From positions 1-64,000 of the forward strand of contig NZ_JADKYW010000002.1 of assembly GCF_015355785.1 (NCBI RefSeq): a stretch of 64,000 nt of DNA, written 5' to 3'. The translations under genes and the position numbers were made by a program. The notes below the pieces were generated by a model, which was not told where the DNA came from, did no database searches, and was given only the letters and a program-made list of their open reading frames with translations. Source of the stretch: Arthrobacter gandavensis. Lineage in GTDB: Bacteria; Actinomycetota; Actinomycetes; Actinomycetales; Micrococcaceae. Shown here one piece after another: positions 54,752 through 62,595 of this stretch. How positions within the stretch are numbered: the stretch's first letter is position 1; every line of letters starts with the position of its first letter.

Positions 54752-55576
54752 TTACTGCAGGAGCTGCATGACGCCGGAGTTCATCTGGTTGGCCTGGGCC
54801 AGCATTGCCGTGGCAGCGCTGGACAGAATCTGGGACTTGGTGAAGTTACCCATTTCCTGTGCCATGTCGGTGTCGCGGATACGGGAGTTGGCAGCTGAGA
54901 GGTTCTCGACCGAGACCGCGATGGAGCGTGCGGTGGACTCAAGGCGGTTCTGCTGTGCACCAAGGGATGCACGCTGATCGGAGATTGCCGCAATCGCAGT
55001 GTCCATAGCCAAAACTGATGTTGCGGCTGCGTCCGAGTCGGCAACGGACGCGCCCGTAACGGCAGTGACCACAGCTGTCATAGCCGTGAAAGCAACTTCC
55101 AGCTGATCTTCCGCTGCAACGCCGCCTGCGCCGATCTGAACGGTGATTGACGTGTCAGCATTGAGCAGTTTGATGCCGTTGAAGTTCGTTGAAGACTGGA
55201 TACGGCCAAGCTCGGCACCCAAGGCGTCGATTTCGTCCTTGATGGCGTCACGGGACTTGGTGTTGTTGGAATCGTTACCACCCTGAACAGCGAGATCGCG
55301 CACTCGGTTCAGGATGTTGTGGACCTCGGTCAGAGCGCCTTCAGCGGTCTGGATGAGGCTGATGCCGTCCTGGGCATTGCGGCCGGCAACCTGCAGACCG
55401 GAGATCTGGTTCTTCAGACCTTCGGAGATAGCCAGGCCGGCGGCGTCGTCAGCTGCGCGGTTGATACGCAGGCCGCTGGAGAGGCGCTCCACCGACTTGG
55501 CCTGGTTGGTCTGGTTCAGGTTGAGGTTGCGCATCGCGTTGAGCGAAGAGACGTTAGTTGCAATTGTGAAACCCAT
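54752..55576 (-). CDS. fliC: Flagellin FliC
   Basis: This is the filament subunit. At 274 residues it is a minimal flagellin: conserved N-terminal D0/D1 (TNVSSLNAMRNLNLNQ, LSSGLRINRAADDAAGLAIS) and C-terminal D1/D0 (SRIRDTDMAQEMGNFTKSQIL, ending VMQLLQ) with only about 60 residues of central variable sequence, rich in Ala/Thr/Val, and no D2/D3 domains. GGAGGA 7 nt before the ATG is a strong ribosome site but is overlapped by a CsrA motif. A sigma-28-type promoter and a CsrA-type hairpin lie upstream. It is the only flagellin in the window. Confidence 0.97.
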   Translation of the reverse strand: MGFTIATNVSSLNAMRNLNLNQTNQAKSVERLSSGLRINRAADDAAGLAISEGLKNQISGLQVAGRNAQDGISLIQTAEGALTEVHNILNRVRDLAVQGGNDSNNTKSRDAIKDEIDALGAELGRIQSSTNFNGIKLLNADTSITVQIGAGGVAAEDQLEVAFTAMTAVVTAVTGASVADSDAAATSVLAMDTAIAAISDQRASLGAQQNRLESTARSIAVSVENLSAANSRIRDTDMAQEMGNFTKSQILSSAATAMLAQANQMNSGVMQLLQ

Positions 55577-55582
55577 GATGAA

Positions 55583-55627
55583 TTCCTCCGTGATTGGGCG
55601 ATTACTACGAGGCCCGTCCGTGGGCCT
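55583..55627 (-). promoter_or_regulatory. Two CsrA-type sites in the fliC leader
   Basis: Site 1 is the hairpin AGGCCC-ACGGAC-GGGCCU (55627 to 55610): a 6-bp stem whose hexaloop presents ACGGA. Site 2 is ACGGAGGAA (55591 to 55583), where ACGGA overlaps the GGAGGA ribosome site. This arrangement, an upstream hairpin plus a site over the Shine-Dalgarno, parallels the B. subtilis hag leader regulated by CsrA and FliW; both proteins are encoded in this window. Confidence 0.75.
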
Positions 55628-55637
55628 GTACCCCTAG

Positions 55638-55664
55638 CTATCGGCCCCAGTCACTGCGGTGTTA
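55638..55664 (-). promoter_or_regulatory. Sigma-28-type promoter for fliC
   Basis: Reads TAAC (55661-55664), N15, GCCGATAG (55638-55645); predicted start near 55631 gives a leader of about 55 nt. Confidence 0.8.
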
Positions 55665-55699
55665 GGAATTCGGGAAAGAATTTTCAAGCATTCTGAGAG

Positions 55700-56539
55700 C
55701 TAGGACACGGCAGCGTTCAGCCCGTGCCCCTGAACCTGGAAAGTGGGCCCATGGTGCGGATCCAGGCGGGTCAGGCCGCCCGCGGTCCACTCCCCCACCG
55801 AAGTGAGATAGGCGTTGCGGCGGGCCGGCGAAATCCGCGACTCGAGCGGCGCCGGAGTGTCAGTATCCGAGTAGTGGGTTCCCAGGCCGTCACGGAGCAG
55901 GCGGACAGCCTCGGCGCGCTGCTGCGAAATAGCAGAGTGTGTGGCTCCGAGCTCCGCGGCGAGATCCTTGACTGAACGGTCGTGGAAGTAGACCTGCTCC
56001 ACGATGTACCGCATCTTTTCCGGCAGGGCCGCCACGGCGGCACGCAGGTACTGCAGGCGCTCGGTGGAGAGAGCTGAGCCTTCAGGTGACGGCAGGGCAC
56101 TCACCAGCGACTCCGCGGCGGCGTCGTCCAGATGGGAGACGGTGCGCGAGGCGTCGGAAAGCGCGTCCTCCGCCGTCGAGCGGTCAACGCCCATGGCGGA
56201 AGCGATCTCGTCCACCTTCGGGCAGCGGCCCAGCGCAGCAGTCAGTGTTTCCTTGACTGCGAGGGTTTCCTTGATGCGCTTGCGGGCAGTCCTGGTGGCC
56301 CAGTCATTCGAACGCATTTCGTCGGCGAAGGCGCCGACAATCCGCCGTCGGGCGTAGGCACCGAACGGCACCCCCAGCTCCGGATTAAAGGAGTCGGCGG
56401 ACGTAATCAGGGCAATAGCCCCAACCGACGCAAGGTCATCCCTGGACAGATGCGTGGCTTTGGCACACACCTCTGAGACCAGATAACCAACCAAAGGTAA
56501 GTTCTCCACAACCAAAAGGTTGCGTTCATCGCGATTCAA
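55700..56539 (-). CDS. fliA: FliA/WhiG-type RNA polymerase sigma factor (sigma-28 class)
   Basis: The 279-residue sigma-70-family protein has region 2 (VENLPLVGYLVSEV, DLASVGAIALITSADSF, GVPFGAYARRRIVGAFADEMR), region 3 (TRTARKRIKET) and a region 4 helix-turn-helix (SVKDLAAELGATHSAISQQRAEAV). About 60 residues follow region 4, an unusual C-terminal tail. The start is TTG 56539, directly after an in-frame TAG, so no longer form exists; GGGGG 8 nt upstream may serve as ribosome site. GCCGAtAr boxes upstream of five flagellar operons fit this sigma class. No anti-sigma FlgM is recognised nearby. Confidence 0.88.
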   Translation of the reverse strand: MNRDERNLLVVENLPLVGYLVSEVCAKATHLSRDDLASVGAIALITSADSFNPELGVPFGAYARRRIVGAFADEMRSNDWATRTARKRIKETLAVKETLTAALGRCPKVDEIASAMGVDRSTAEDALSDASRTVSHLDDAAAESLVSALPSPEGSALSTERLQYLRAAVAALPEKMRYIVEQVYFHDRSVKDLAAELGATHSAISQQRAEAVRLLRDGLGTHYSDTDTPAPLESRISPARRNAYLTSVGEWTAGGLTRLDPHHGPTFQVQGHGLNAAVS

Positions 56540-56649
56540 CTAGTGGACCCCCAAGTCCTTGTTCCCCAACAAAATACGCTGACCGCTGGGACAGGAGCTG
56601 AGTCTCCCGGTTCATCCCTTACTTTGGCGCAATAGCTGCAACATACCAC

Positions 56650-56676
56650 TAACATTGGAACCGCAGGTGCCGATAG
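56650..56676 (+). promoter_or_regulatory. Sigma-28-type promoter for flgN-flgK-flgL-fliW
   Basis: Reads TAAC (56650-56653), N15, GCCGATAG (56669-56676), identical in both boxes to the fliC and fliM sites. The rest of the 262-nt divergent region includes the AAAGTAAGGGATGA motif at 56612-56625 on the sigma gene's strand. Confidence 0.8.
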
Positions 56677-56801
56677 GGGTTTCTGACGGATTAAGTTTTC
56701 TGGGCCTGCACACGCGGGCGTCTTTGAACCCGTTGCCGGATGTGCCAACACGTCCGTCGGAGACAGAGACATTTGCGTGCGTCGCAGGAGGTGAGCAAGG
56801 C

Positions 56802-57287
56802 ATGGGAACCCAGAAATTATCCGCACTACTCTGGGAAGAACGGGAGCTGCTGGAGCTCCTAACCTTCAAGCTCGAAGAAGAACAACTGCTTCTAACCTCC
56901 GGTAAAACCCGCTGGCTGCAGCACGCCACGCGGGAAGTCGAACAGGTTTTGGAACGCCTGCGTGCCGCGAATCTGGCCAGGACGGTGGCCGTTTCCGAGC
57001 TCGCGCAGGAGTGGGGCATAGCCGAAGATGCAACTCTTCGGGAGATCATTGCCGCTGCTCCTCCCGGACCGTGGACTGAGATCTTCACGGCCCATCTGCA
57101 GGCGATGACTGAACTGACGGTAAAGATCCGCGATCTGCGCGACACGAACGAGCAGTTCCTGCGGACTGCTGCGCGCTCCGCCCAGGAAACCCTCGCGGGC
57201 CTGGGTACTGAAAGCAAGACGTACACGTCCAACGGCACTTCGGCCGGCACCGGCAGCGGCGCCCGGATCGTGGACAAGCAACTCTGA
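56802..57287 (+). CDS. flgN: FlgN-family chaperone for hook-filament junction proteins
   Basis: FlgN chaperones FlgK and FlgL to the export gate. From ATG 56802 the protein is 161 residues, starting MGTQKLSALLWEERELLELL, largely helical with the FlgN pattern of an N-terminal helix pair and a Ser/Thr/Gly-rich tail. GGAGGTG lies 8 nt upstream; the 49-codon upstream extension covers the promoter and is not coding. flgK follows after 28 nt. Confidence 0.88.
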   Translation: MGTQKLSALLWEERELLELLTFKLEEEQLLLTSGKTRWLQHATREVEQVLERLRAANLARTVAVSELAQEWGIAEDATLREIIAAAPPGPWTEIFTAHLQAMTELTVKIRDLRDTNEQFLRTAARSAQETLAGLGTESKTYTSNGTSAGTGSGARIVDKQL

Positions 57288-57315
57288 AGACCGTGAACAA
57301 AGGAACCAGCACGCC

Positions 57316-58716
57316 ATGAGCACCTTCAGCGGCCTGAACACCGCCTATACCGGTCTGAGCGCAGCCCGCAAGGGACTCGACGTCGTCGGGCAGAACATCG
57401 CCAACGTCAACACCCCCGGCTACACCCGCCAGCGAGTTACCACCTCCGCCATGGGCGGGGCGGCGGTCACTGGCAAGTTCGCCACCGGTGCCCGCGTGGG
57501 CCAGGGCGTCTCCGTTGACGGCATCGCCCGCTTGGGCAGCATGCAGCTGGACACCCGGGTACGGGCCACGGCAGCGGCGTCGGGCTTCTCTGCCGTACGC
57601 GCCAACGCCCTCGCCGGACTTGAGACCAGCCTCAACGAACCCGGCAAGAACGGTATTTCAGCCTCCCTCACAGAGTTTTGGGCAGCCTGGCAGGGTGTTG
57701 CCAACAAGCCCGGGAATGAGGCGGCTGCCACTGCGCTGATCGGGCAGGCCAACATCATCGCCACCCAGCTGGCCACGGGGTATAACTCCGTGAAGGAACA
57801 GTGGGCCGGTGCGCACAACCAGCTGACGGATATGGAAGCTGAGCTGAACGGCGCCGCCTCCCAAATCGCTTCGCTAAACGCTCAGATCCGCACCACCCTG
57901 GCCTCGGGCGGCACGGCCAACGAACTCATCGACCAGCGCAACGCCCTCACCACCACCATCGCCGCCCTCGCCGGCGGTACCGTCCGTGAATCGGACAACG
58001 GCATGGTGGACGTGCTGATCGACGGCAACGCCATCGTTTCGGGGGACCTTGTCCGCCCGGTAAAGGTTGCCGGCGGCAGCGAGATGGGTGGAGACGCGCC
58101 CCGGCTTGAGTGGGCGCACCGGCCCGGCAGCAACATGGCCGCCAGCGGCGAAATCGCCGGTGTGCTGAGCATCCTGGCCCCGGCCGCCGACGGCGGAATC
58201 CTCGCCTCCGCTGCAGAGGGCTACAACAAGTTCGCCAACGAGCTGGCCAGTGCGGTGAACGACGAGCATAACGGCGGCATCAACACGGCCGGGATTGCGG
58301 TAGGCAACTTCTTCAGCCACGACACCGATCCTGCGGCGCTGTCGCTCAAGGTCATACCGACCGATGCTTCAGGCATCGCCACCGGCGCGGCGAACCTGGG
58401 CAACCTGGACAGCTCCATCGCGGACAGAATCGCCCAGCTGGGAACCGGCCCGAAGTCCCCCGACTCCGCCTGGGCCAACTTCGTCAGCGGCATCGGCGCG
58501 AGCAGCCGCGTGGAGATGCAGCAGGCGGAGCTCGCCGGCGTCGCAGCCTCTGCCGCCGTCGACATGCAGCTCTCCAACTCCTCCGTGGACCTGGACGAGG
58601 AGAACCTGAACCTCCTGGCCTACCAGCACGCCTACCAGGGTGCGGCGCGGGTCATGACCGCCATCGACGAAATGCTCGACACCCTCATCAACCGCACCGG
58701 CATTGTGGGAAGGTAA
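57316..58716 (+). CDS. flgK: Flagellar hook-filament junction protein FlgK
   Basis: FlgK (HAP1) joins hook to filament. The 466-residue protein opens with the rod/hook-type N-terminus (AYTGLSAARKGLDVVGQNIANV, NTPGYTRQRV) and closes with the C-terminal SNSSVDLDEENLNLLAYQHAYQ region typical of FlgK. AAAGGA is about 12 nt before the ATG. Second gene in the flgN-flgK-flgL-fliW operon. Confidence 0.96.
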   Translation: MSTFSGLNTAYTGLSAARKGLDVVGQNIANVNTPGYTRQRVTTSAMGGAAVTGKFATGARVGQGVSVDGIARLGSMQLDTRVRATAAASGFSAVRANALAGLETSLNEPGKNGISASLTEFWAAWQGVANKPGNEAAATALIGQANIIATQLATGYNSVKEQWAGAHNQLTDMEAELNGAASQIASLNAQIRTTLASGGTANELIDQRNALTTTIAALAGGTVRESDNGMVDVLIDGNAIVSGDLVRPVKVAGGSEMGGDAPRLEWAHRPGSNMAASGEIAGVLSILAPAADGGILASAAEGYNKFANELASAVNDEHNGGINTAGIAVGNFFSHDTDPAALSLKVIPTDASGIATGAANLGNLDSSIADRIAQLGTGPKSPDSAWANFVSGIGASSRVEMQQAELAGVAASAAVDMQLSNSSVDLDEENLNLLAYQHAYQGAARVMTAIDEMLDTLINRTGIVGR

Positions 58717-58720
58717 CCCC

Positions 58721-59620
58721 GTGATCACCCGCACCTCCAACCTGATGCTGACGCGCAACGCGCAGCAGAACCTCCAGGCCAACATGTCCCGGCTGGCCAA
58801 GCTGCAGGAGCAGGCCCAGACCTCCGCAGCCATCACCCGCCCGTCGGACAACCCCACGGGAACCGCAGACGCCCTGAAGGTGCGCGCAGAAATGCGTGCC
58901 AACACCGCCCACAAGGGCAACATCTCGGATGCGAACGGCTGGCTGGCCACCCTGGACAATGCGCTGACCAGCACCAGCGACATCCTCACCCGGATCAAGG
59001 ACCTGTCCATCACGGCATCGACGGCAACAACGACGCCGGCCAGCAAGGCTGCGATCGCCACTGAGATCGAGGGCCTGAAGAAGGACCTGCTGGGCCAGGC
59101 CAACACCAGCTATCTGGGCCGGAACATTTTCGCCGGCAATTCCGACGCCGGTGCCGCCGTCGTCGAAAATCCGCCGGCCCCGCCGGCAACGGCACCGACC
59201 TACACCTTCGCCGGTGACGGTCACGGCCCGGTGAACCGCCGGATTGATGCCAACACCCTGGTCCGCGTCGACGCGAGTGCCAAGGAGGTCTTCGGAGACA
59301 TGCTCACCAGGATCGATTCCCTGGTCGCCGATCTGCGGGGCAACGGCAACATCAGTACCCACCTGGCCGGCATCGATGAGAGCATCAACACCGTGCTGAC
59401 TTCGCAGACCGACGTCGGTATCCGCCACGCCCGTGTCCTGAAAGCAGAGGAAGCCAACTTGGAGCAGTCCGTCAGCCTGGAGACCCGGCGCTCCGGCATC
59501 GAGGACCTGGACACGGCCCAGGTCATCCTGGACCTGAAGCTCCAGGAGCTCGCCTACCAGTCCTCCCTGGCTGTCACCGCGAAGGTACTCCAGCCCACCC
59601 TGATGGACTTCCTGCGATGA
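58721..59620 (+). CDS. flgL: Flagellar hook-filament junction protein FlgL
   Basis: FlgL (HAP3) is the second junction protein, related to flagellin. From GTG 58721 it is 299 residues, opening VITRTSNLMLTRNAQQNLQ and containing ITRPSDNPTGTADALKVR; the C-terminus (DLKLQELAYQSSLAVTAKVLQ) forms the D0-type helix. AAGG lies 8 nt upstream within the flgK end, 4 nt after its stop. It overlaps fliW by ATGA. Confidence 0.95.
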   Translation: MITRTSNLMLTRNAQQNLQANMSRLAKLQEQAQTSAAITRPSDNPTGTADALKVRAEMRANTAHKGNISDANGWLATLDNALTSTSDILTRIKDLSITASTATTTPASKAAIATEIEGLKKDLLGQANTSYLGRNIFAGNSDAGAAVVENPPAPPATAPTYTFAGDGHGPVNRRIDANTLVRVDASAKEVFGDMLTRIDSLVADLRGNGNISTHLAGIDESINTVLTSQTDVGIRHARVLKAEEANLEQSVSLETRRSGIEDLDTAQVILDLKLQELAYQSSLAVTAKVLQPTLMDFLR

Positions 59621-60015
59621 GCACCGTGACTCCCGTTTCCTTCCTTGCGCCGCCTCCGGGCCTGGAGCCGCTGACCGAATTCGCGCTGGAAGACGTCGAC
59701 GGCGCCACGGGACTCTACTCCCTCACCGGGACGGACGTCTCCGCTGGCGTGCGGCGCTTCTACGCCATCGACGCCGCGGTCTACCTGCCGGAGTACAACC
59801 CGGAGATCTCCGATGAGCAGGCCCGCCAGCTCCAGCTGGAGGATCCGGCCGAAGCGCGCGTCCTGGTGGTCGCGAATCCGTCCGACGCCGGCACCACCGT
59901 CAACCTGCTGGCCCCGGTGATCATCAACACCCGGACCTGGCAGTGCGCCCAGGTGATCCTCGAGGGCCGGGACCTTCCGCTGCGGGCACCGCTGGAAGCC
60001 GTCGCCGCTGCCTAG
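59617..60015 (+). CDS. fliW: FliW, flagellar assembly factor and CsrA antagonist
   Basis: FliW binds either flagellin or CsrA; when flagellin is exported, free FliW removes CsrA from the flagellin mRNA. The 132-residue protein matches the family over FLAPPPGLEPLTEFAL, GLYSLTG, VLVVANPSDAGTTVNLLAPVIINTRTWQCAQVIL (in parts). Its ATGA overlap with flgL places it in the late flagellar operon. csrA and fliC are both in the window, so the full three-part homeostatic loop is encoded. Confidence 0.95.
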   Translation: MSTVTPVSFLAPPPGLEPLTEFALEDVDGATGLYSLTGTDVSAGVRRFYAIDAAVYLPEYNPEISDEQARQLQLEDPAEARVLVVANPSDAGTTVNLLAPVIINTRTWQCAQVILEGRDLPLRAPLEAVAAA

Positions 60016-60045
60016 GCCCCCTCCCCTTCCCGTTCAACCCCCCAT

Positions 60046-60101
60046 CGAGATAGCAGAAAGTGCACGTCCCAGAGCTGGGACGTGCACTTTCTGCTATCTC
60101 G
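60046..60101. repeat. Palindromic repeat copy B (27-bp perfect stem), probable bidirectional terminator
   Basis: Arms 60046-60072 and 60075-60101 are perfect reverse complements; the outer part CGAGATAGCAGAAAGTGC matches copies A and C with two to three changes. A TTTTTGGGG run follows on the plus strand. It lies between convergent fliW and the aldo/keto reductase gene. Confidence 0.9.
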
Positions 60102-60116
60102 TTTTTGGGGTGGGAG

Positions 60117-60953
60117 TTAGGCGAAGTCGGACGTCGCCGGATCCGCGCCGAAGCGGGTGCCGTTGTCCAGGGCGTTGATTGCCTGGATGTCCTCATCGGA
60201 GAGCTTGAGGTCCAATGCTGCCCAGTTCTCACGGATGCGGGACTCAGTGACGGACTTCGGGATCACGATGTTGCCCAGTGCCAGGTGCCAGGCGATGACC
60301 ACCTGGGCGGGCGTGGCGCCGTCGTACTTTGCTGCGATGTCCTTGAGCACTGCATCATCCAGCAGGCCCTGGCCGGAGCCCAGCGGAGAGTAAGACTCGT
60401 GCTTGATGTTGTGCTTGGCCTCGAACTCACGCAGTTCCGTCTGGGCCAGGTACGGGTGGGTCTCCACCTGGTTCAGGACGGGGACCACGCCGGTGGCGTC
60501 GATGATCTCCTGCAGGGCCTCGACGGTGAAGTTGCAGACGCCGATGGACTTGACCCGGCCGGACTTCTGCAGCTCAACCAGTGCCTTCCAGGTGTCCACG
60601 TACTTGCCCTGCTTCGGCTGCAGCCAGTGGATCAGGTACAGGTCCAGGTATTCCAGCCCGAGGCGCTCCATGGAGGCGTCGAAGGCTGCCAGGGTCTCTT
60701 CGTAGCCCTGGTCTGCGTTCCAGACCTTGGTGGTGATGAACATGTCTTCACGCGGCAGGCTGGAGGCGGCGATGGCGCGGCCTACGCCTGCTTCGTTGTC
60801 GTAGATCTTGGCGGTGTCGATGTGGCGGTAACCGGCTTCGAAGGCCATACCAACGGTCTTTTCCGCGAGTTCGTCCTCAACCCGCCAGACGCCGTAGCCG
60901 AGCTGGGGGATGGTGTTGCCGTCGTTGAAGGTGACGAGAGGAGATGTAGTCAT
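60117..60953 (-). CDS. Aldo/keto reductase
   Basis: This 278-residue NADPH-dependent oxidoreductase of the AKR superfamily reduces carbonyls. The catalytic tetrad is D46, Y51, K76 and H109 (HIDTAKIYDNE, TTKVWN, YLIHW), and the NADPH-binding IPKSVTESRIREN is near the C-terminus. It is closest in pattern to 2,5-diketo-gluconate reductase-type AKRs; the substrate is unknown. ATG 60953 has GGAGG 9 nt upstream. It converges on fliW across repeat copy B. Confidence 0.94.
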   Translation of the reverse strand: MTTSPLVTFNDGNTIPQLGYGVWRVEDELAEKTVGMAFEAGYRHIDTAKIYDNEAGVGRAIAASSLPREDMFITTKVWNADQGYEETLAAFDASMERLGLEYLDLYLIHWLQPKQGKYVDTWKALVELQKSGRVKSIGVCNFTVEALQEIIDATGVVPVLNQVETHPYLAQTELREFEAKHNIKHESYSPLGSGQGLLDDAVLKDIAAKYDGATPAQVVIAWHLALGNIVIPKSVTESRIRENWAALDLKLSDEDIQAINALDNGTRFGADPATSDFA

Positions 60954-61051
60954 GGTCCCCATCCTCCACCCGGCATGCGCGTCCCGCAGACCAAAAGCGC
61001 CGGTGTTTGCTGGACGCGAAATCGCGGCCGCTGCTCTTGCGGCGTGCCGGC

Positions 61052-61510
61052 CTAGGTGCGGGAGGCCGCCAGGACGCGCTCTGCCTCTGCGACGTCGTCC
61101 TGGACCAGGGCCGCCCGGCGCCGGACATTCTCCACTCCTGCGGAGGCAATGCCCCAGCGCTCGCCTTCCAGCCGGGACATGGCGGCGGCCTCCGCGGCGG
61201 CTGCCAGCGAATTGCCGGAGCGGGAGAGCGCCCGGTGCACGGCGATCAATCCGCCGGGAATGTCCTGGCCGGAGCTGGGCAGCTGTTTCTGGGCTCCGGC
61301 ACAGACGGCCCGGACGCGCGGGAGCAGTGCGGCCAGGTCGTTGGCGACCAGCGCCAGGTCGTTGTACAGGGCGTCGTCTTCCACCCCTTCGAGCATCTGG
61401 TGGTAGCGGTCCAGCCCGCGGGTGAACCGGTCGTGGGCACGCCGCCACACACCCTTGCCGAGTTCGGTGTCGTCCTTGCGCCCCTGCCGGGCTGCTGCGA
61501 AAAGTGCCAT
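61052..61510 (-). CDS. Conserved hypothetical helical protein next to bpa
   Basis: I do not recognise a family. The 152-residue product is mostly helical and Ala/Arg/Leu-rich (RAHDRFTRGLDRYHQMLEGVED; DLAALLPRVRAVCAGAQ), with no signal peptide or membrane helix. It lies 26 nt after the proteasome activator gene on the same strand, so the two are probably co-transcribed. No function is proposed. Confidence 0.8.
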   Translation of the reverse strand: MALFAAARQGRKDDTELGKGVWRRAHDRFTRGLDRYHQMLEGVEDDALYNDLALVANDLAALLPRVRAVCAGAQKQLPSSGQDIPGGLIAVHRALSRSGNSLAAAAEAAAMSRLEGERWGIASAGVENVRRRAALVQDDVAEAERVLAASRT

Positions 61511-61536
61511 CCTGCGGGAAATTCTACAGACACACG

Positions 61537-62250
61537 CTACAAATACTGGCCCGGGCCGGCGTGGGGTTCCACGTGCGCACCCGCACCGGGCTGCTGGCCG
61601 GGCTGCGCGGCCGTGCCGGTCCGCTTCGGTTCACCGTTTTCACCGATGACGACGCCGGGTGCCAGCACAGTACCCGGCGGCAGCTGGCGCAGCTGGAGCC
61701 TGCTCTGCAGCTGCTGGTTGGCGGTCTGCTGGGCCGCGATCGCCGTCTGGATTCCGCGGAAAAGCCCTTCCAGCCAACCGACGAGCTGAGCCTGCGCAAT
61801 GCGCAGTTCCGCGTCGGTGGGCGTGGTGTCCTCCGGGAAGGGCAGGTTGATCCGCTCGAGTTCGGTCACCAGCTCCGGGGCGAGTCCGTCATAGAGCTCC
61901 GTGAGCGAGCGCTCATGGATTTCGGCAAGCCGGTTCCGCGCCGCGTCGTCCAGCGGCGCATTGCGGACTTCCTCCAGCAGCTGCTTGATCATGGTGCCTA
62001 TCCGCATGACCTTGGCCGGTTCATCGACCAGTTCATTGAGTTTGGCCGGCCCGGACCGGCCGCCGGCGGACGGGGCCGCTGAGGCATCCGGGGACTGTTC
62101 GCCGGTTTCGGACTGGCCGGTGCCTGCCGGGTCCGGGGCTTGGACCTGCTGGTCCGTGCCGTCCCGGTCCGGGGACTCCGACGGCCTGGCGGCCGGGTGG
62201 CCGGGATTTCCCGGTCCGGAGAATCGCGCAGATCCGTTCTGTTCAGTCAT
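61537..62250 (-). CDS. bpa: Bacterial proteasome activator Bpa (PafE), C-terminal GQYL
   Basis: Bpa forms a dodecameric ring that opens the 20S proteasome without ATP and feeds it unfolded proteins. The 237-residue protein has a disordered, Ser/Pro/Asp-rich N-terminus (1-65), a helical core (KLNELVDEPAKVMRIGTMIKQLL, ELVTELERINLPFPED, IAQAQLVGWLEGLFRGIQTA), and ends exactly GQYL, the motif that docks into proteasome pockets. This implies a 20S proteasome elsewhere in the genome. Confidence 0.93.
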   Translation of the reverse strand: MTEQNGSARFSGPGNPGHPAARPSESPDRDGTDQQVQAPDPAGTGQSETGEQSPDASAAPSAGGRSGPAKLNELVDEPAKVMRIGTMIKQLLEEVRNAPLDDAARNRLAEIHERSLTELYDGLAPELVTELERINLPFPEDTTPTDAELRIAQAQLVGWLEGLFRGIQTAIAAQQTANQQLQSRLQLRQLPPGTVLAPGVVIGENGEPKRTGTAAQPGQQPGAGAHVEPHAGPGQYL

Positions 62251-62291
62251 GAATTAATGCTCTCACGCCTGGTGCCGGTTAGGCCGGGGAT

Positions 62292-62543
62292 TCACTCGCT
62301 TTCAAGCTCTTCCTCGCGCTTTTGTGCGTACTCGCCGTCGGGGCTCAGCCCGGCAGCATACTGGCCCGCGTTGAGCTGGCCCGCGGTGTAGTGGTGCTCG
62401 TCGAACTCGGGGCCTGCGGCGGCGCCCTCCGGAATCCCGGCATCCTCCGCCAGGTGCGCAGCCTCGTCGTCCGGCTCGTGCAGCGGAAGGCTGATGTCTT
62501 CGCGCAGATGGGGATCGTCAGGAAGGTCCTTGTTGTCTGCCAT
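62292..62543 (-). CDS. Small acidic hypothetical protein
   Basis: The 83-residue product is very acidic and polar (DDPHLREDISLPLHEPDDEAAHLAEDAG), with repeated Gln/Tyr/Ala motifs (TAGQLNAGQYAAGLSPDGEYAQ) and no hydrophobic core, so it is probably disordered. It precedes bpa on the same strand with a 41-nt gap. No family is recognised. Confidence 0.65.
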   Translation of the reverse strand: MADNKDLPDDPHLREDISLPLHEPDDEAAHLAEDAGIPEGAAAGPEFDEHHYTAGQLNAGQYAAGLSPDGEYAQKREEELESE

Positions 62544-62595
62544 TCCTCCAGCAAAGCAGCATCCGGCAGCCGCCTCAACCTCCTCCCCTAACCAC

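Noticed and set aside
56669-56801. CsrA-type hairpin in the flgN leader
   Set aside because: ACGGA and CCGGA occur, but neither lies in a convincing hairpin loop, and the ribosome site is not part of an ANGGA hairpin.
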